A stretch of 64,000 bases of DNA from Roseburia sp. (GTDB taxonomy: Bacteria; Bacillota; Clostridia; Lachnospirales; Lachnospiraceae). Within the stretch, counting starts at the first letter, position 1, and every line of letters begins with the position of its first letter. A program made the position numbers and the translations under genes. The notes under the pieces are model-generated. The model had not been told where the DNA came from and did not search any database. It saw nothing but the letters and a program-made list of their open reading frames with translations. The stretch lies in contig JAMPFV010000006.1 of assembly GCA_023664265.1 (NCBI GenBank), positions 17,646-81,645 of the forward strand, in the 5' to 3' direction. Shown one piece after another: positions 56,229 through 64,000 of this stretch.

Positions 56229-58607
56229 CTACACAACACGCCTTGCAAGCTCCACATACTTCTTAATATTGGATACATTCACATATTTCTTGCGGGACTG
56301 CCCTGTCTCAATCACGAGTGTCGGCGCCTGCATCACACCGTATTCCTCCGCAAGCTCCATGTTTTCCTCCGCGTCAATGACGGTGTAGTCGATATTCTTG
56401 AGATATTCCTTCGCAAGGCTGCAGTTCGGGCAGGTCTTTGTCGTAAACAGCAGCATCTTCCCGCCTGTCGGAGCCTCCTGCGCCGCATCCGCCGTCTCCA
56501 CGGGCGGTTTCATCGCCGCCGTCATACGCTTTGCACTGTCGGACGGCACATATTCCGTCCTGTTCGCGTACTCTTGGAGCTTCCCGTCATTCCAATTCTG
56601 CACCGGACGATAATAGCCCGTAATCCGGCTGTATACTTCCGTCACGCCGCCGCACTTGGGACAAGTCTTCTGCTCGCCGCTCAGATAGCCGTGCTCCTTA
56701 CAGATCGAGTAGGTCGGTGACAGGGTGTAATACGGCAGCTTGTAGTTCTCCGCAATCGTGCGCACCAGATTTGCGGCCGCCCGCCAATCCGGAAGCTTCT
56801 CCCCGAGGAACGCATGGAAAACGGTTCCCGAGGTGTAGAGCGTCTGCAGCTCGTCCTGAACATCCAGCGCGTCAAAAATATCCGTCGTGTAATCCACCGG
56901 CAGATGGGAGGAATTCGTGTAATACGGCTTGTCTCCCTCGTGTCCCGCAGTAATAATATCGCCAAACTGCTCCCTGTCATGCTTGGCCAGACGGTAGGTC
57001 GTGCTCTCCGCAGGCGTCGCTTCCAGATTATACAAATCCCCGTACTGCTCCTGATAATCCGACAGGCGCTCGCGCATGTGGTTCAGTACCGCCTTGGTAA
57101 AGTCCTGTGCCTCCTCGTGCGTGAGATCCTTGCGCAGCCACTTCGCGTTCAACCCCGCCTCATTCATCCCGATAAGCCCGATAGTGGAAAAATGATTGTC
57201 AAAATTGCCCAAATACCGCTTCGTATAAGGATATAAGCCCTCGTCCAGCAGCTTGGAGATCACCGTCCGCTTTACCTTCAGCGAGCGTGCGCTGATGTCC
57301 ATCATCCGGTCAAGCCGCCTGTAAAAATCCGCCTCGTCCGAGGCAAGGTACGCGATACGCGGCATATTGATGGTGACAACGCCGACGCTTCCCGTGCTCT
57401 CGCCCGAGCCAAAGAAACCACCTGTTTTTTTGCGAAGCTCCCTGAGGTCAAGCCGCAGACGACAGCACATACTCCGCACATCCGACGGCTCCATGTCAGA
57501 GTTGATATAATTCGAGAAATACGGTGTCCCGTACTTCGCAGTCATCTCAAATAACAGCCGGTTGTTCTCGGTGTCCGACCAGTCAAAATCGCGTGTTATC
57601 GAATAGGTGGGTATCGGATACTGGAAGCCTCTGCCGTTCGCATCGCCCTCTATCATGGTCTCGATAAACGCCTTGTTCACCATGTCCATCTCCGCCTTGC
57701 AGTCCTTGTAGCAGAAGTCCATCTCTTTCCCGCCCACAATCGCCGGCAGCTCCGCCAAGTCATTCGGCACCGTCCAGTCCAGCGTGATATTGCTGAAGGG
57801 CGCCTGCGTGCCCCAGCGGCTGGGCGTATTTACCCCGTAAATAAACGCCTCGATACACTTCTTCACTTCTCTATAGGATAGGTTGTCTGCCTTGACAAAG
57901 GGGGCCAGATAGGTGTCAAAGGAAGAAAACGCCTGTGCGCCCGCCCACTCATTCTGCATAATGCCGAGGAAATTGACCATCTGGTTGCAGAGCACCGAGA
58001 GGTGCTTTGCCGGCGCGGAGGTAATCTTGCCCGTAATGCCGCCAAGCCCCTCCTGAATCAACTGCTTGAGCGACCAACCCGCGCAATAGCCGGTAAGCAT
58101 GGACAGATCATGGATATGAATGTCCGCGTTGCGGTGCGCGTCCGCAATCTCCTTGTCATAGACCTCCGAGAGCCAGTAGTTGGCCGTAACCGCGCCGGAA
58201 TTGGACAGAATCAAACCGCCCACCGAATAGGTAACCGTGGAATTTTCCTTGACGCGCCAGTCCTCAACCTTGACATAGCTGTTGACGACCTCCTTATAGT
58301 CCAGGATCGTGGACTTCATGTTCCGCATTTTCTCTCTCTGCTTCCTGTAAAGGATAAAGGCCTTCGCGGTTTCGGTATACCCCGCCTGCTCCAATACTTT
58401 CTCGGCGCTGTCCTGGATATCCTCCACATGAACGTCCCCGTTCTTCACCTTTCCCTGGATATCCGCCGTCACCCGCAGGACAAGCAGATCCACGATATCC
58501 TGATTGTACTGTACCTGCGTCGCGTCGAACGCCTTGATGAGCGCGCCGCCAATCTTCTCAAGACTGAACGCAGCCTCCTCACCGTCTCTCTTGATTACTT
58601 TAAACAT
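56229..58607 (-). CDS. nrdD: Anaerobic (class III) ribonucleoside-triphosphate reductase with C-terminal glutaredoxin-like domain
   Basis: A 792-residue glycyl-radical enzyme that makes dNTPs without oxygen. Residues 1-90 are an ATP cone (FKVIKRDGEEAAFSLEKIGGALIKAF). The catalytic barrel follows. Near the end, zinc-site cysteines SICKEHGY and TCPKCGG and the radical loop SRITGYYRPVQNW with WNDGKLQEYANRTEY are present. Residues 718-792 are a fused glutaredoxin/thioredoxin-like domain: LLFTTKTCPNCSLAKEYL with CPNC at 726-729 and VMQAPTLV cis-Pro motif; it probably supplies reducing power. The activase gene nrdG is not adjacent. Start is preceded by AGGAAGGGG. Followed by pyrF. Confidence 0.96.
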   Translation of the reverse strand: MFKVIKRDGEEAAFSLEKIGGALIKAFDATQVQYNQDIVDLLVLRVTADIQGKVKNGDVHVEDIQDSAEKVLEQAGYTETAKAFILYRKQREKMRNMKSTILDYKEVVNSYVKVEDWRVKENSTVTYSVGGLILSNSGAVTANYWLSEVYDKEIADAHRNADIHIHDLSMLTGYCAGWSLKQLIQEGLGGITGKITSAPAKHLSVLCNQMVNFLGIMQNEWAGAQAFSSFDTYLAPFVKADNLSYREVKKCIEAFIYGVNTPSRWGTQAPFSNITLDWTVPNDLAELPAIVGGKEMDFCYKDCKAEMDMVNKAFIETMIEGDANGRGFQYPIPTYSITRDFDWSDTENNRLLFEMTAKYGTPYFSNYINSDMEPSDVRSMCCRLRLDLRELRKKTGGFFGSGESTGSVGVVTINMPRIAYLASDEADFYRRLDRMMDISARSLKVKRTVISKLLDEGLYPYTKRYLGNFDNHFSTIGLIGMNEAGLNAKWLRKDLTHEEAQDFTKAVLNHMRERLSDYQEQYGDLYNLEATPAESTTYRLAKHDREQFGDIITAGHEGDKPYYTNSSHLPVDYTTDIFDALDVQDELQTLYTSGTVFHAFLGEKLPDWRAAANLVRTIAENYKLPYYTLSPTYSICKEHGYLSGEQKTCPKCGGVTEVYSRITGYYRPVQNWNDGKLQEYANRTEYVPSDSAKRMTAAMKPPVETADAAQEAPTGGKMLLFTTKTCPNCSLAKEYLKNIDYTVIDAEENMELAEEYGVMQAPTLVIETGQSRKKYVNVSNIKKYVELARRVV

Positions 58608-58668
58608 CTAGCCTTTACCCCTTCCTCTTGCGTCGCAATTTCCTATAGAAAATAATGCCATTAGATAG

Positions 58669-58697
58669 ATAATAGCAGATACCGGAAGGGAAGTCAA
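58669..58697 (-). promoter_or_regulatory. Predicted promoter of nrdD-pyrF
   Basis: On the minus strand TTGACT (58697-58692), 17-base spacer, TATTAT (58674-58669), giving a leader of about 55 bases. Confidence 0.8.
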
Positions 58698-58704
58698 TCG
58701 AACA

Positions 58705-58752
58705 CCACTAAATATCATGTGTTCTTTATTATTTATGTACAATATCTTGTAT
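58705..58752. promoter_or_regulatory. Two NrdR-like boxes upstream of nrdD
   Basis: Box 2 (58737-58752) has the core CAATATCTTG, a match to the NrdR core CwAtATaTwG at nine of ten positions. Box 1 (58705-58720) has CTAAATATCA, about seven of ten. Their centres are 32 bp apart, the spacing known for NrdR box pairs. They lie just upstream of the -35. Confidence 0.65.
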
Positions 58753-58753
58753 T

Positions 58754-59800
58754 TCAGCGGGTGCTCAGAAACTCGTACTCCCGCGCGGCGTCCGCATCCT
58801 CGGGATAAATCTGCACATACTCCTGCATGAGTGTCTTGGCCTGTGCAAAATTCCCCAGATGCTCGTTGGCGACAATGAGGTTGAATTTCAGATTTTGCAG
58901 ATAGTCTGTGTCCCCCATCGCAACCCCCGCCTCGAAGGCCTCAAGCGCCTCGGTGTACTTTTCCTGCCGCATCAGGCAGATGCCAAGACTGTTATAGATC
59001 GCGGCGTCCGGCGCATTCGCATCCAGATAGGTCTGATAGACCACGGCCGCATAGTTCCTGTCGCCAAGCTTCTCATAGGTCTGCCCCAGCAACAGCGAAA
59101 TGCCCGCGTCATTGGCGTTCAGAAGCCCGTCCAGATAAATGCGGGCGTTCTCGTAATCGCCGAGATAATAGCAGATGGTCCCTCTGTCCCTGTCCGTCAG
59201 ATTTCCCTCGCGCGACTGCATAAAGGACTCCAAATACACTCTGCCCTCCTCCGCGAAACCCGCCGCCTGCATCTCCACATAGGCGTCTGTCACCAGCGCG
59301 ATATTTTCAGGCTCCAGAGAAAACGCCTTCTCAAAATCCGCCAGCGCCGGCTCGTAATCGCCGCGGCGCAAAAAGGTGCAGGCCCGCAGATAGTACGCGT
59401 CCACATCTTTCTTCCTGAGTGCGATAATCGCGGAATAAATCTGCTCAGCGTCCGCGTATTTTCCCTGTTTCATATATGCCGCCGCCAGATAAAAGTTCGT
59501 GTCGTACTCCAGCTCCGTCAGATGCCCCGACGAGCACGCGATGGATGCAAGGAGCGCCGTCTCCGCCTGCGCATAATCGCCAAGTCCCATATACGCAAGC
59601 CCTTCTCCCCGCAAAATCAACTGCTTGTCCTCGTTATACAGCGTCGCGGCCTCAAAGCAGTCGAGCGCCGCCTGATATTCGTACTGCTCCAAGTACGCCA
59701 TGCCCTCCGACAGGTTGGTATCCTCCTGCTTTTTCGCGCAGCCGCCAAGCAGCGCCGCCGTGAGCAGGACGAGCACACCCCCTCCGATTTTTGATTTCAT
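58754..59800 (-). CDS. Tetratricopeptide-repeat lipoprotein
   Basis: A 348-residue lipoprotein: signal MKSKIGGGVLVLLTAALLGG with Cys21 after LLGG, then about eight TPR units from residue 32 (SEGMAYLEQYEYQAALDCFEAAT; GEGLAYMGLGDYAQAETALL; AAAYMKQGKYADAEQIYSAI; RACTFLRRGDYEPALADFEKAF; LGICLMRQEKYTEALEAFEAG). TPR solenoids bind partner proteins; outside the membrane this may serve envelope assembly. The start at 59800 gives a canonical signal; no strong ribosome-binding site is visible. Unknown partner. Confidence 0.85.
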   Translation of the reverse strand: MKSKIGGGVLVLLTAALLGGCAKKQEDTNLSEGMAYLEQYEYQAALDCFEAATLYNEDKQLILRGEGLAYMGLGDYAQAETALLASIACSSGHLTELEYDTNFYLAAAYMKQGKYADAEQIYSAIIALRKKDVDAYYLRACTFLRRGDYEPALADFEKAFSLEPENIALVTDAYVEMQAAGFAEEGRVYLESFMQSREGNLTDRDRGTICYYLGDYENARIYLDGLLNANDAGISLLLGQTYEKLGDRNYAAVVYQTYLDANAPDAAIYNSLGICLMRQEKYTEALEAFEAGVAMGDTDYLQNLKFNLIVANEHLGNFAQAKTLMQEYVQIYPEDADAAREYEFLSTR

Positions 59801-59865
59801 GTTTTTTATACCGTATTGCTTCAAAATTACCGCACTCCTCATCGTTTTCCGTTTATCCGTTTATA

Positions 59866-60102
59866 TCATGCCATTCTTATCTGTCGTTTCAATTCCCTTA
59901 TCGACCATCCGGAGTTGACCGATTCCTTTTCGTAGAAGCTGCGTTTGTCCAAATCAGATATCGAAAGCAGTTCACAATAATGCGACCACGACAATTTAAC
60001 AGACACTGTCTGTTGAATTTGGTAATTCTGATAAAAGCGGCGCATAAATTGTATATTGGAAACAGAAAATCCCTCTATATTTCCATTATACTGTATCTTC
60101 AC
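59866..60102 (-). pseudogene. Remnant of a YhcG/DUF1016 N-terminal domain
   Basis: The frame encodes MRRFYQNYQIQQTVSVKLSW, then SHYCELLSISDLDKRSFYEK and SGWSIRELKRQI, a clear match to the N-terminal DUF1016 domain of YhcG-type (PDDEXK) nucleases. Only about 60 of some 340 residues remain, with no C-terminal nuclease domain and no good start codon; it stops at RQIRMA. It adjoins a MITE-like end (60117-60137). A decayed gene left by insertion or deletion. Confidence 0.8.
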
Positions 60103-60132
60103 CGGCTTTTCAACAATTAAGGAAACAGTGAC

Positions 60133-61200
60133 TTAATCGGCCTCGAGCGTCAAATTATCCGCCATCAGCTCCTCATACCTTTTCTTAAAGACCTCCGCAA
60201 GCTCCTCCTCGCCGAAGCGGCGGTACAGCTCCACGATATGCTGATAGCAGTACAAAAGCTCGTCCCCCAGCGTGTCCGTGTCCGGCATCATGGTCGCCTT
60301 CACGTACTTGACAAGCGCTTTGAGCGGCTCGTCGTTGTCCATTAACACGTTAGCATGGTAAAAGACGTAGCGTGCGGAGTTGCACCGCGGCTCGTAGCGC
60401 TCCATCAGGGCGAGCGCCTCCTGCCCGCGGCCGGTCATCACATAGGCCTTGGCAAGCCCTTCTATCATGCCGTGGACATATAGCAGCCCGCAGTCCGCGC
60501 CGCAGGCCATTCCGCGCTCATAGTATCGGGCGGCCTCCTCATAGTGTTCAAGCACCAGTTCCGACTGTCCGAGCTGATAATACAGATAGGGACTCTCCCC
60601 CTCCGTCTCCAGCTGCCGGTGCAGCAGGCGCAGATTCCGCTCCTGCTTGACGTGCATCTCCTCGGGCGGGAGCGCGTATCCGTGGTGAATAATCTCTATG
60701 GGCAGCGCAAAATTCCTGATGCCGGTCGCGTCCTTCGTGTCGCACGGCACCAGCTGTTCGTGGACGGGCTTGTCGTAGCAGTACCGCTTCTTATCATAAA
60801 AGCGCGGCACAAAATCCTTCACGCAGCCGTCCGAGCCATCCGGACGCGCAATGACGCTGCGAATCTCCAAGGCTCCCGGCAAATGCGGATATCGCTTCGT
60901 CAGCCGCAGGAGCTCCGCCGTGTCGCAGGATTCCATGTACTCGTCGCAGTCCACGGACAGAATCCATTTGTAGGAGGCGTGGGCCGCGCAGAAATTTCGC
61001 ACCGCACTGAAGTCGTCCGCCCATGGATAATCCAGTACACGGTCGGCGTAGCGCGCCGCGATTTCCTTTGTCCGGTCCGTGGAGCCGGTGTCGGCGACGA
61101 TGATCTCAAATCCATAGGGCTTTATGCGCCGCAGGCAGTTCTCAATGTGTTTTTCCTCGTTTCGCGCGATGATGCAGACGGATATTGGCAGTTTTGACAT
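60133..61200 (-). CDS. Family 2 glycosyltransferase with C-terminal TPR-like region
   Basis: A 355-residue protein. GT-A domain: PISVCIIARNEEKHIENCLRRI, EIIVADTGSTDRTKEIA, DDFSAVRNF, and the metal-binding DxD-type SVDCDEYME near residue 90. Residues 200-340 hold TPR-like helices (YLYYQLGQSELVLEHYEEAARYYERG). The group includes SunS-like and flagellin- or teichoic-linked glycosyltransferases. The start at 61200 has GGAGAG upstream. It lies directly downstream of flagellin, after a terminator, so glycosylation of flagellin is a fair guess but not shown. Confidence 0.87.
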   Translation of the reverse strand: MSKLPISVCIIARNEEKHIENCLRRIKPYGFEIIVADTGSTDRTKEIAARYADRVLDYPWADDFSAVRNFCAAHASYKWILSVDCDEYMESCDTAELLRLTKRYPHLPGALEIRSVIARPDGSDGCVKDFVPRFYDKKRYCYDKPVHEQLVPCDTKDATGIRNFALPIEIIHHGYALPPEEMHVKQERNLRLLHRQLETEGESPYLYYQLGQSELVLEHYEEAARYYERGMACGADCGLLYVHGMIEGLAKAYVMTGRGQEALALMERYEPRCNSARYVFYHANVLMDNDEPLKALVKYVKATMMPDTDTLGDELLYCYQHIVELYRRFGEEELAEVFKKRYEELMADNLTLEAD

Positions 61201-61238
61201 TGTTTTCTCTCCTATTTCATAAACAGACTTCATATAAC

Positions 61239-61266
61239 AAAAGCCACCTTTTTAGGGGTGGCTTTT
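61239..61266 (-). terminator. Intrinsic terminator after flagellin
   Basis: AAAAGCCACC and GGTGGCTTTT pair around eight bases; on the minus strand it ends TTTTGTTAT. It separates flagellin from the glycosyltransferase gene. Confidence 0.85.
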
Positions 61267-61314
61267 GCAGTATTTTGTTGTATATCAGACAATTTACACC
61301 GTCTGCCTGAGCGA

Positions 61315-63438
61315 TTAGCCTAAGAGGCTGAGTACGCCCTGGTTGGACTGATTTGCCTGTGCAAGCATGGACTGGCCTGCCTGAGAGAGGATATTCGCGT
61401 TGGAATACTTCACCATCTCTGTAGCCATATCCGTATCACGGATTGCAGACTCAGCGCTTGTCGTGTTCTCAACAACGTTGTCGAGGTTGCTGATGGTGTG
61501 CTCTAAGCGGTTCTGGATAGCGCCGAGTGCGGAACGCTGTCTGGATACGGTCTTGATCGCATCCTCGATCGCGTCGATCGCATAGGTCGCAGCCTTGCCG
61601 GAGTCATCCATTACGTTCAGGTTCTTGACACCGAGATTTGCGGAGGACATCGTCTGGATATCCACGCCGATCTTGTTGGTCATATCCGCGTCAGCGCCTA
61701 CATGGAGCGCGAAGGTCAGAGAGTTGTCAATCTCAACCTTGCCCTGCGTGATGTCAAAGGTGCCGTCGCCGTTGTTCTTTACAACCGCCTTCTCGTCAGC
61801 GCCTATGCTGGAAGCCGCCTCAAGCTCCTCGGCCATCATCTCATAAGCCTGCTTTACGGTGATATCCGTCTTGGACTCAGAAGCGGACGGAACCGCATAA
61901 TACTCATACTTTGTTGTAGCAGTAGTTCCTACCTTATAGTCAATCGTTACATAGTCACCCTCTTTTACGAGCGCCGCAACATCATCCGCTGTATAGAGTG
62001 TACCGTCGGCCTTCTTTGTAACGCCGATTTCATAGCTCTTGCCCGCGTCGTTTGCAGAATCCGCGATGGTAACCGTTACAGCCGCACCCGCTTGTGCATC
62101 TTTTCCATCCAGAAGCTTCGTGTAGGACTTGATTGCATCCTGAACCGTCTCCACAGTTGAGATACCGCCGTTCGAGAACTGACCGCTGTAGAACTGGTCA
62201 ACCTTTCCGCTGTTCTCTATAACCGTGTAGGAATCGCCTGCCTGTACCTCATATGCGATGTCACCAGCCTTATTGCCCTCAGACTTATAGAAGCCCGCTG
62301 TCTTATGGGTTACACCGTTCAATGTCTTGTTTGCCTCAACATAGGTATACTCCGTACCCTTCGCGTCAACAACCTTGTCGCCTGCTGCCCATGTATGATT
62401 TACAAGCGTCGCATTGTCAGTATCTGCCGTTGAGCTTGTGGAGCCGGTTACGGCAAGCTGAACACCTGTAGCTACCATCTTGTTCGGGTCTTTCGCATCA
62501 GCCGCATATGTAAGCGCGTTTGCCTTATCGGTCTCTGTTGCCGGCTTCTTCACCGTGCCTGCCGCAGCGTTGTCACCCAATATCATGCCCATCTTACCTA
62601 CGAGCGTTGTCGTGATGGAGCCTGCGCCAACAGTCGTTGTGATGGTCGCACCCTCACGAACGGTAAAGTCAACCTGATTCCCTTTCTCATCCACGAAGGT
62701 CGCTTTGGTAACCGGATTCGTAGTATCCGTTGCGCCAGTACGTGTAGTCTGACTTGTGCCCGCGTATCCTGCCACGCTTACCGTGTAGGTAATGCCGTCC
62801 TGTACAATCTTCTCACCTTTCTCAAACTTTCTCTCGTTGATGGAGGTGTATCCGTCTGTTCTGGAAGACTCCACGATGTTGTAATCGGTTCCGCTGATCT
62901 TAACGGTATCGCCTGTCTTGAGCGCTTCCACCGTAAAAGTAGACTTGCCCTTGCCTACAGACTCGAGCGTTCCCTTGAGACCTGCGTCATACGCGTTCAA
63001 TGTCTTGGTGTTCTTTGTGCCGTCGCCCTTCAACAGATAAATCTCGTTGAACTTCGTTGTCTCAGCGACACGGTCAATCTCTGTTGTCAGCTGTGCAATC
63101 TCATCCTGAATGAACTGACGGTCATTCTCAGAGTTCGTGCCGTTTGCAGCCTTTGTTGCCAGCTCGTTCATTCTCTGGAGCATATCGTGTACTTCCGTCA
63201 AAGCGCCCTCAGCCGTCTGTACCGCGCTGATACCGTCCTCAGCGTTCGCAGATGCCTGTGTCAAGCCTCGAATCTGCTTTCTCATCTTCTCGGAAATCGC
63301 CAGACCTGCCGCGTCATCTGCCGCACGGTTTACTTTGTATCCTGAAGAAAGCTTCTCTGTAGACTTGGAAAGCGTTCCCTGTGTGATGCCCAACATTCTG
63401 TTGGCGTTCATTGCTGATAAATTGTGCTGTACTACCAT
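61315..63438 (-). CDS. Flagellin, long form with large variable domain
   Basis: A 707-residue flagellin. Conserved N-terminal D0/D1 (about 1-165): VVQHNLSAMNANRMLGITQG, SGYKVNRAADDAAGLAISEKMRKQIRGL, EDGISAVQTAEGAL. Conserved C-terminal D1/D0 (about 610-707): AIKTVSRQRSALGAIQNRLEHTISNL, ESAIRDTDMATEMVKYS, QAGQSMLAQANQSNQGVLSLLG. Between them about 440 residues of Thr/Ala/Lys-rich beta sequence form the surface-exposed D2/D3 part, long for the family. The start at 63438 has GGAGG eight bases upstream. Transcribed behind csrA with a 209-bp leader. It is exported and polymerises into the filament. Confidence 0.97.
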   Translation of the reverse strand: MVVQHNLSAMNANRMLGITQGTLSKSTEKLSSGYKVNRAADDAAGLAISEKMRKQIRGLTQASANAEDGISAVQTAEGALTEVHDMLQRMNELATKAANGTNSENDRQFIQDEIAQLTTEIDRVAETTKFNEIYLLKGDGTKNTKTLNAYDAGLKGTLESVGKGKSTFTVEALKTGDTVKISGTDYNIVESSRTDGYTSINERKFEKGEKIVQDGITYTVSVAGYAGTSQTTRTGATDTTNPVTKATFVDEKGNQVDFTVREGATITTTVGAGSITTTLVGKMGMILGDNAAAGTVKKPATETDKANALTYAADAKDPNKMVATGVQLAVTGSTSSTADTDNATLVNHTWAAGDKVVDAKGTEYTYVEANKTLNGVTHKTAGFYKSEGNKAGDIAYEVQAGDSYTVIENSGKVDQFYSGQFSNGGISTVETVQDAIKSYTKLLDGKDAQAGAAVTVTIADSANDAGKSYEIGVTKKADGTLYTADDVAALVKEGDYVTIDYKVGTTATTKYEYYAVPSASESKTDITVKQAYEMMAEELEAASSIGADEKAVVKNNGDGTFDITQGKVEIDNSLTFALHVGADADMTNKIGVDIQTMSSANLGVKNLNVMDDSGKAATYAIDAIEDAIKTVSRQRSALGAIQNRLEHTISNLDNVVENTTSAESAIRDTDMATEMVKYSNANILSQAGQSMLAQANQSNQGVLSLLG

Positions 63439-63445
63439 AGTTATA

Positions 63446-63483
63446 CCTCCATGCATCTTTTAATCCGGGCAATCCGTTGCCCG
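63446..63483 (-). promoter_or_regulatory. Predicted CsrA-binding hairpin and overlapping ribosome-binding site of flagellin
   Basis: On the minus strand CGGGCAA-CGGA-TTGCCCG (63483-63466) is a perfect 7-pair hairpin with GGA in the loop, the classical CsrA site. Fifteen bases on is ATGGAGG, the ribosome-binding site (63450-63446), a second GGA. A CsrA dimer could bridge both and block translation, as known for hag in Bacillus. Confidence 0.7.
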
Positions 63484-63647
63484 CCTTTGGTTTTTGTAAC
63501 CGTATGTATTGCTTTCAAGCGGTTACTGTGTCCTTATTCAGTTGTATTTATAACAGCCACAGGCGGCTTGGCTCTTGGCGCCACTTGCCGCACACGCCTG
63601 CGGTTATTACCGCTTTGAATGAGTGTCGGTGCACTCTCCATCCGACC
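63484..63647 (-). other. Structured leader upstream of flagellin
   Basis: Further hairpins in the leader on the minus strand: GTAACCG/CGGTTAC (around CTTGAAAGC), CCGCA/TGCGG and GCGGTAATAACCGC. TTATAAAT near 63546 could be a -10, but no -35 or sigma-28 (TAAA-N15-CCGATAA) promoter was recognised. Extra GGA motifs occur (CGGATGGAGAG, AAGGACA). Confidence 0.45.
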
Positions 63648-63848
63648 TTAATTCAGAATATCCGCGTTTACCGCCGCGGCTGCTCTCGCCGCCGCACGCT
63701 TCCTGATGGCCTTTCCTCTCGCCACATTGACCTCCTTGGGCGCGTCTATCATCAGCCGCAGGGTCTTGTCGTTGCCGCCCAGAAAGGTAATCTTGACCTC
63801 TGAACCCACCATCAGATACTCGTCTTTGTTCACCGATAATCGAAGCAT
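63648..63848 (-). CDS. csrA: CsrA-family RNA-binding regulator, divergent
   Basis: A 66-residue protein with the CsrA pattern: MLRLSVNKDEYLMVGSEVKI, LGGNDKTLRLMIDAPKEVNV, ARGKAIRKRAA. The APKEVxVxR segment with its RNA-contacting Arg is kept; the other key Arg of strand 1 (MLILTRR in the classical protein) is replaced (LRLSVN), so RNA binding may differ. An Ala/Arg-rich tail (AAARAAAAVNADILN) is unusual. The start at 63848 has AAGGAGG upstream. Upstream of flagellin, as csrA commonly is, with fliW not in the window. Confidence 0.85.
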   Translation of the reverse strand: MLRLSVNKDEYLMVGSEVKITFLGGNDKTLRLMIDAPKEVNVARGKAIRKRAAARAAAAVNADILN

Positions 63849-64000
63849 ATTGAACCTCCTTGTTTCCCAACTTTTTATGTGCCGCCTTGCCATGCAACCT
63901 TCTGCTCAGAATGTTGCGTTCCGACACTGTCCTGCCGCCTCCGGCCTGCCGATATTATTAATGTGGTAACAATATGGCCGAAGGAACGGCCGGTATATTC
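63849..64000. other. Right-edge region upstream of csrA
   Basis: No gene start or end can be placed here. A GGCCG/CGGCC hairpin at about 63970-63990 could be the terminator of a gene to the right. Confidence 0.4.

Overview
The window is chromosomal DNA of a Gram-positive, anaerobic, motile, probably spore-related Firmicute, most likely a member of the Lachnospiraceae (Clostridia). The basis is the gene set: class III (oxygen-sensitive) ribonucleotide reductase, long flagellin with a CsrA homologue beside it, class B sortase with a wall-anchored substrate, BlaI/M56 pair, ClpC, a GPH sugar symporter, type-2 PyrF, and several small families common in that group. Base composition is moderate (near 50% G+C by eye), with AT-richer patches around 5.3-6.3 kb, 12.0-12.5 kb and 53.9-54.6 kb. 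About 60 genes, three tRNAs (Thr-GGT, Trp-CCA, Ala-CGC) and several families of structured intergenic repeats are visible. I see no CRISPR array, rRNA, transposase or prophage.

Layout. 0-4.2 kb: start of a solute-binding lipoprotein gene, a CobO-like ATPase, an SSB-like protein, and divergently TypA/BipA. 4.2-6.6 kb: a 215-bp imperfect inverted repeat, a predicted nucleotide-modification protein (Nmad3), a DUF1963-like protein and a divergent XRE regulator. 6.6-10.7 kb: VWA-like protein, MoxR-type AAA ATPase and a leucine-rich-repeat protein in one orientation. 10.7-14.5 kb: SGNH hydrolase, two small unknowns, and a SpoIID-like/peptidoglycan-binding protein ending in a strong terminator. 14.5-18.4 kb: operon of GPH symporter, lysophospholipase-like hydrolase, DUF3990 ADP-ribosyltransferase-like protein and an overlapping partner. 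18.4-21.6 kb: coiled-coil protein and an Agr-type two-component system. 21.6-26.8 kb: YigZ, PBP1A, tRNA-Thr, SH3 protein, set in repeat-rich DNA. 26.8-29.6 kb: XRE regulator, CheC-type phosphatase and YihY; a small unknown gene; tRNA-Trp behind a structured leader. 29.6-36.8 kb: sortase B and its large substrate, divergent from a BlaI/M56 regulatory pair with two operators. 36.8-43.3 kb: M18 aminopeptidase, RadA, an unknown conserved protein, ClpC, GntR regulator. 43.3-50.5 kb: purE-purM-purD plus an SH3 membrane protein, then an M29-type aminopeptidase and a DUF6142 protein. 50.6-52.7 kb: small membrane protein, pyrE, ECF S-component-like protein, DUF4430 lipoprotein. 53.0-55.1 kb: amidohydrolase, VapBC-like pair, small unknown, tRNA-Ala. 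55.2-64 kb: pyrF, nrdD, TPR lipoprotein, a YhcG (DUF1016) remnant, glycosyltransferase, flagellin, csrA.

How the parts relate. Nucleotide metabolism is spread over purEMD, pyrE, pyrF and nrdD; nrdD has a -35/-10 promoter and two NrdR-like boxes 32 bp apart. The flagellin-csrA end looks post-transcriptionally controlled: the flagellin leader has a hairpin with GGA in its loop followed by a GGAGG ribosome-binding site, the arrangement CsrA uses. The sortase/substrate pair is translationally coupled.

The most unusual feature is a repeated element (about 93-128 bp; copies near 9.3, 19.4 and 52.1 kb) that always sits between a stop codon and the ribosome-binding site of the next gene, in the sense orientation. 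It folds into three or four hairpins, and the loop of the second is fully complementary to the 3' end of the element next to the ribosome-binding site. Copy-to-copy changes largely keep pairing, so it may act as RNA; this is inference and needs a homologue search and structure probing.
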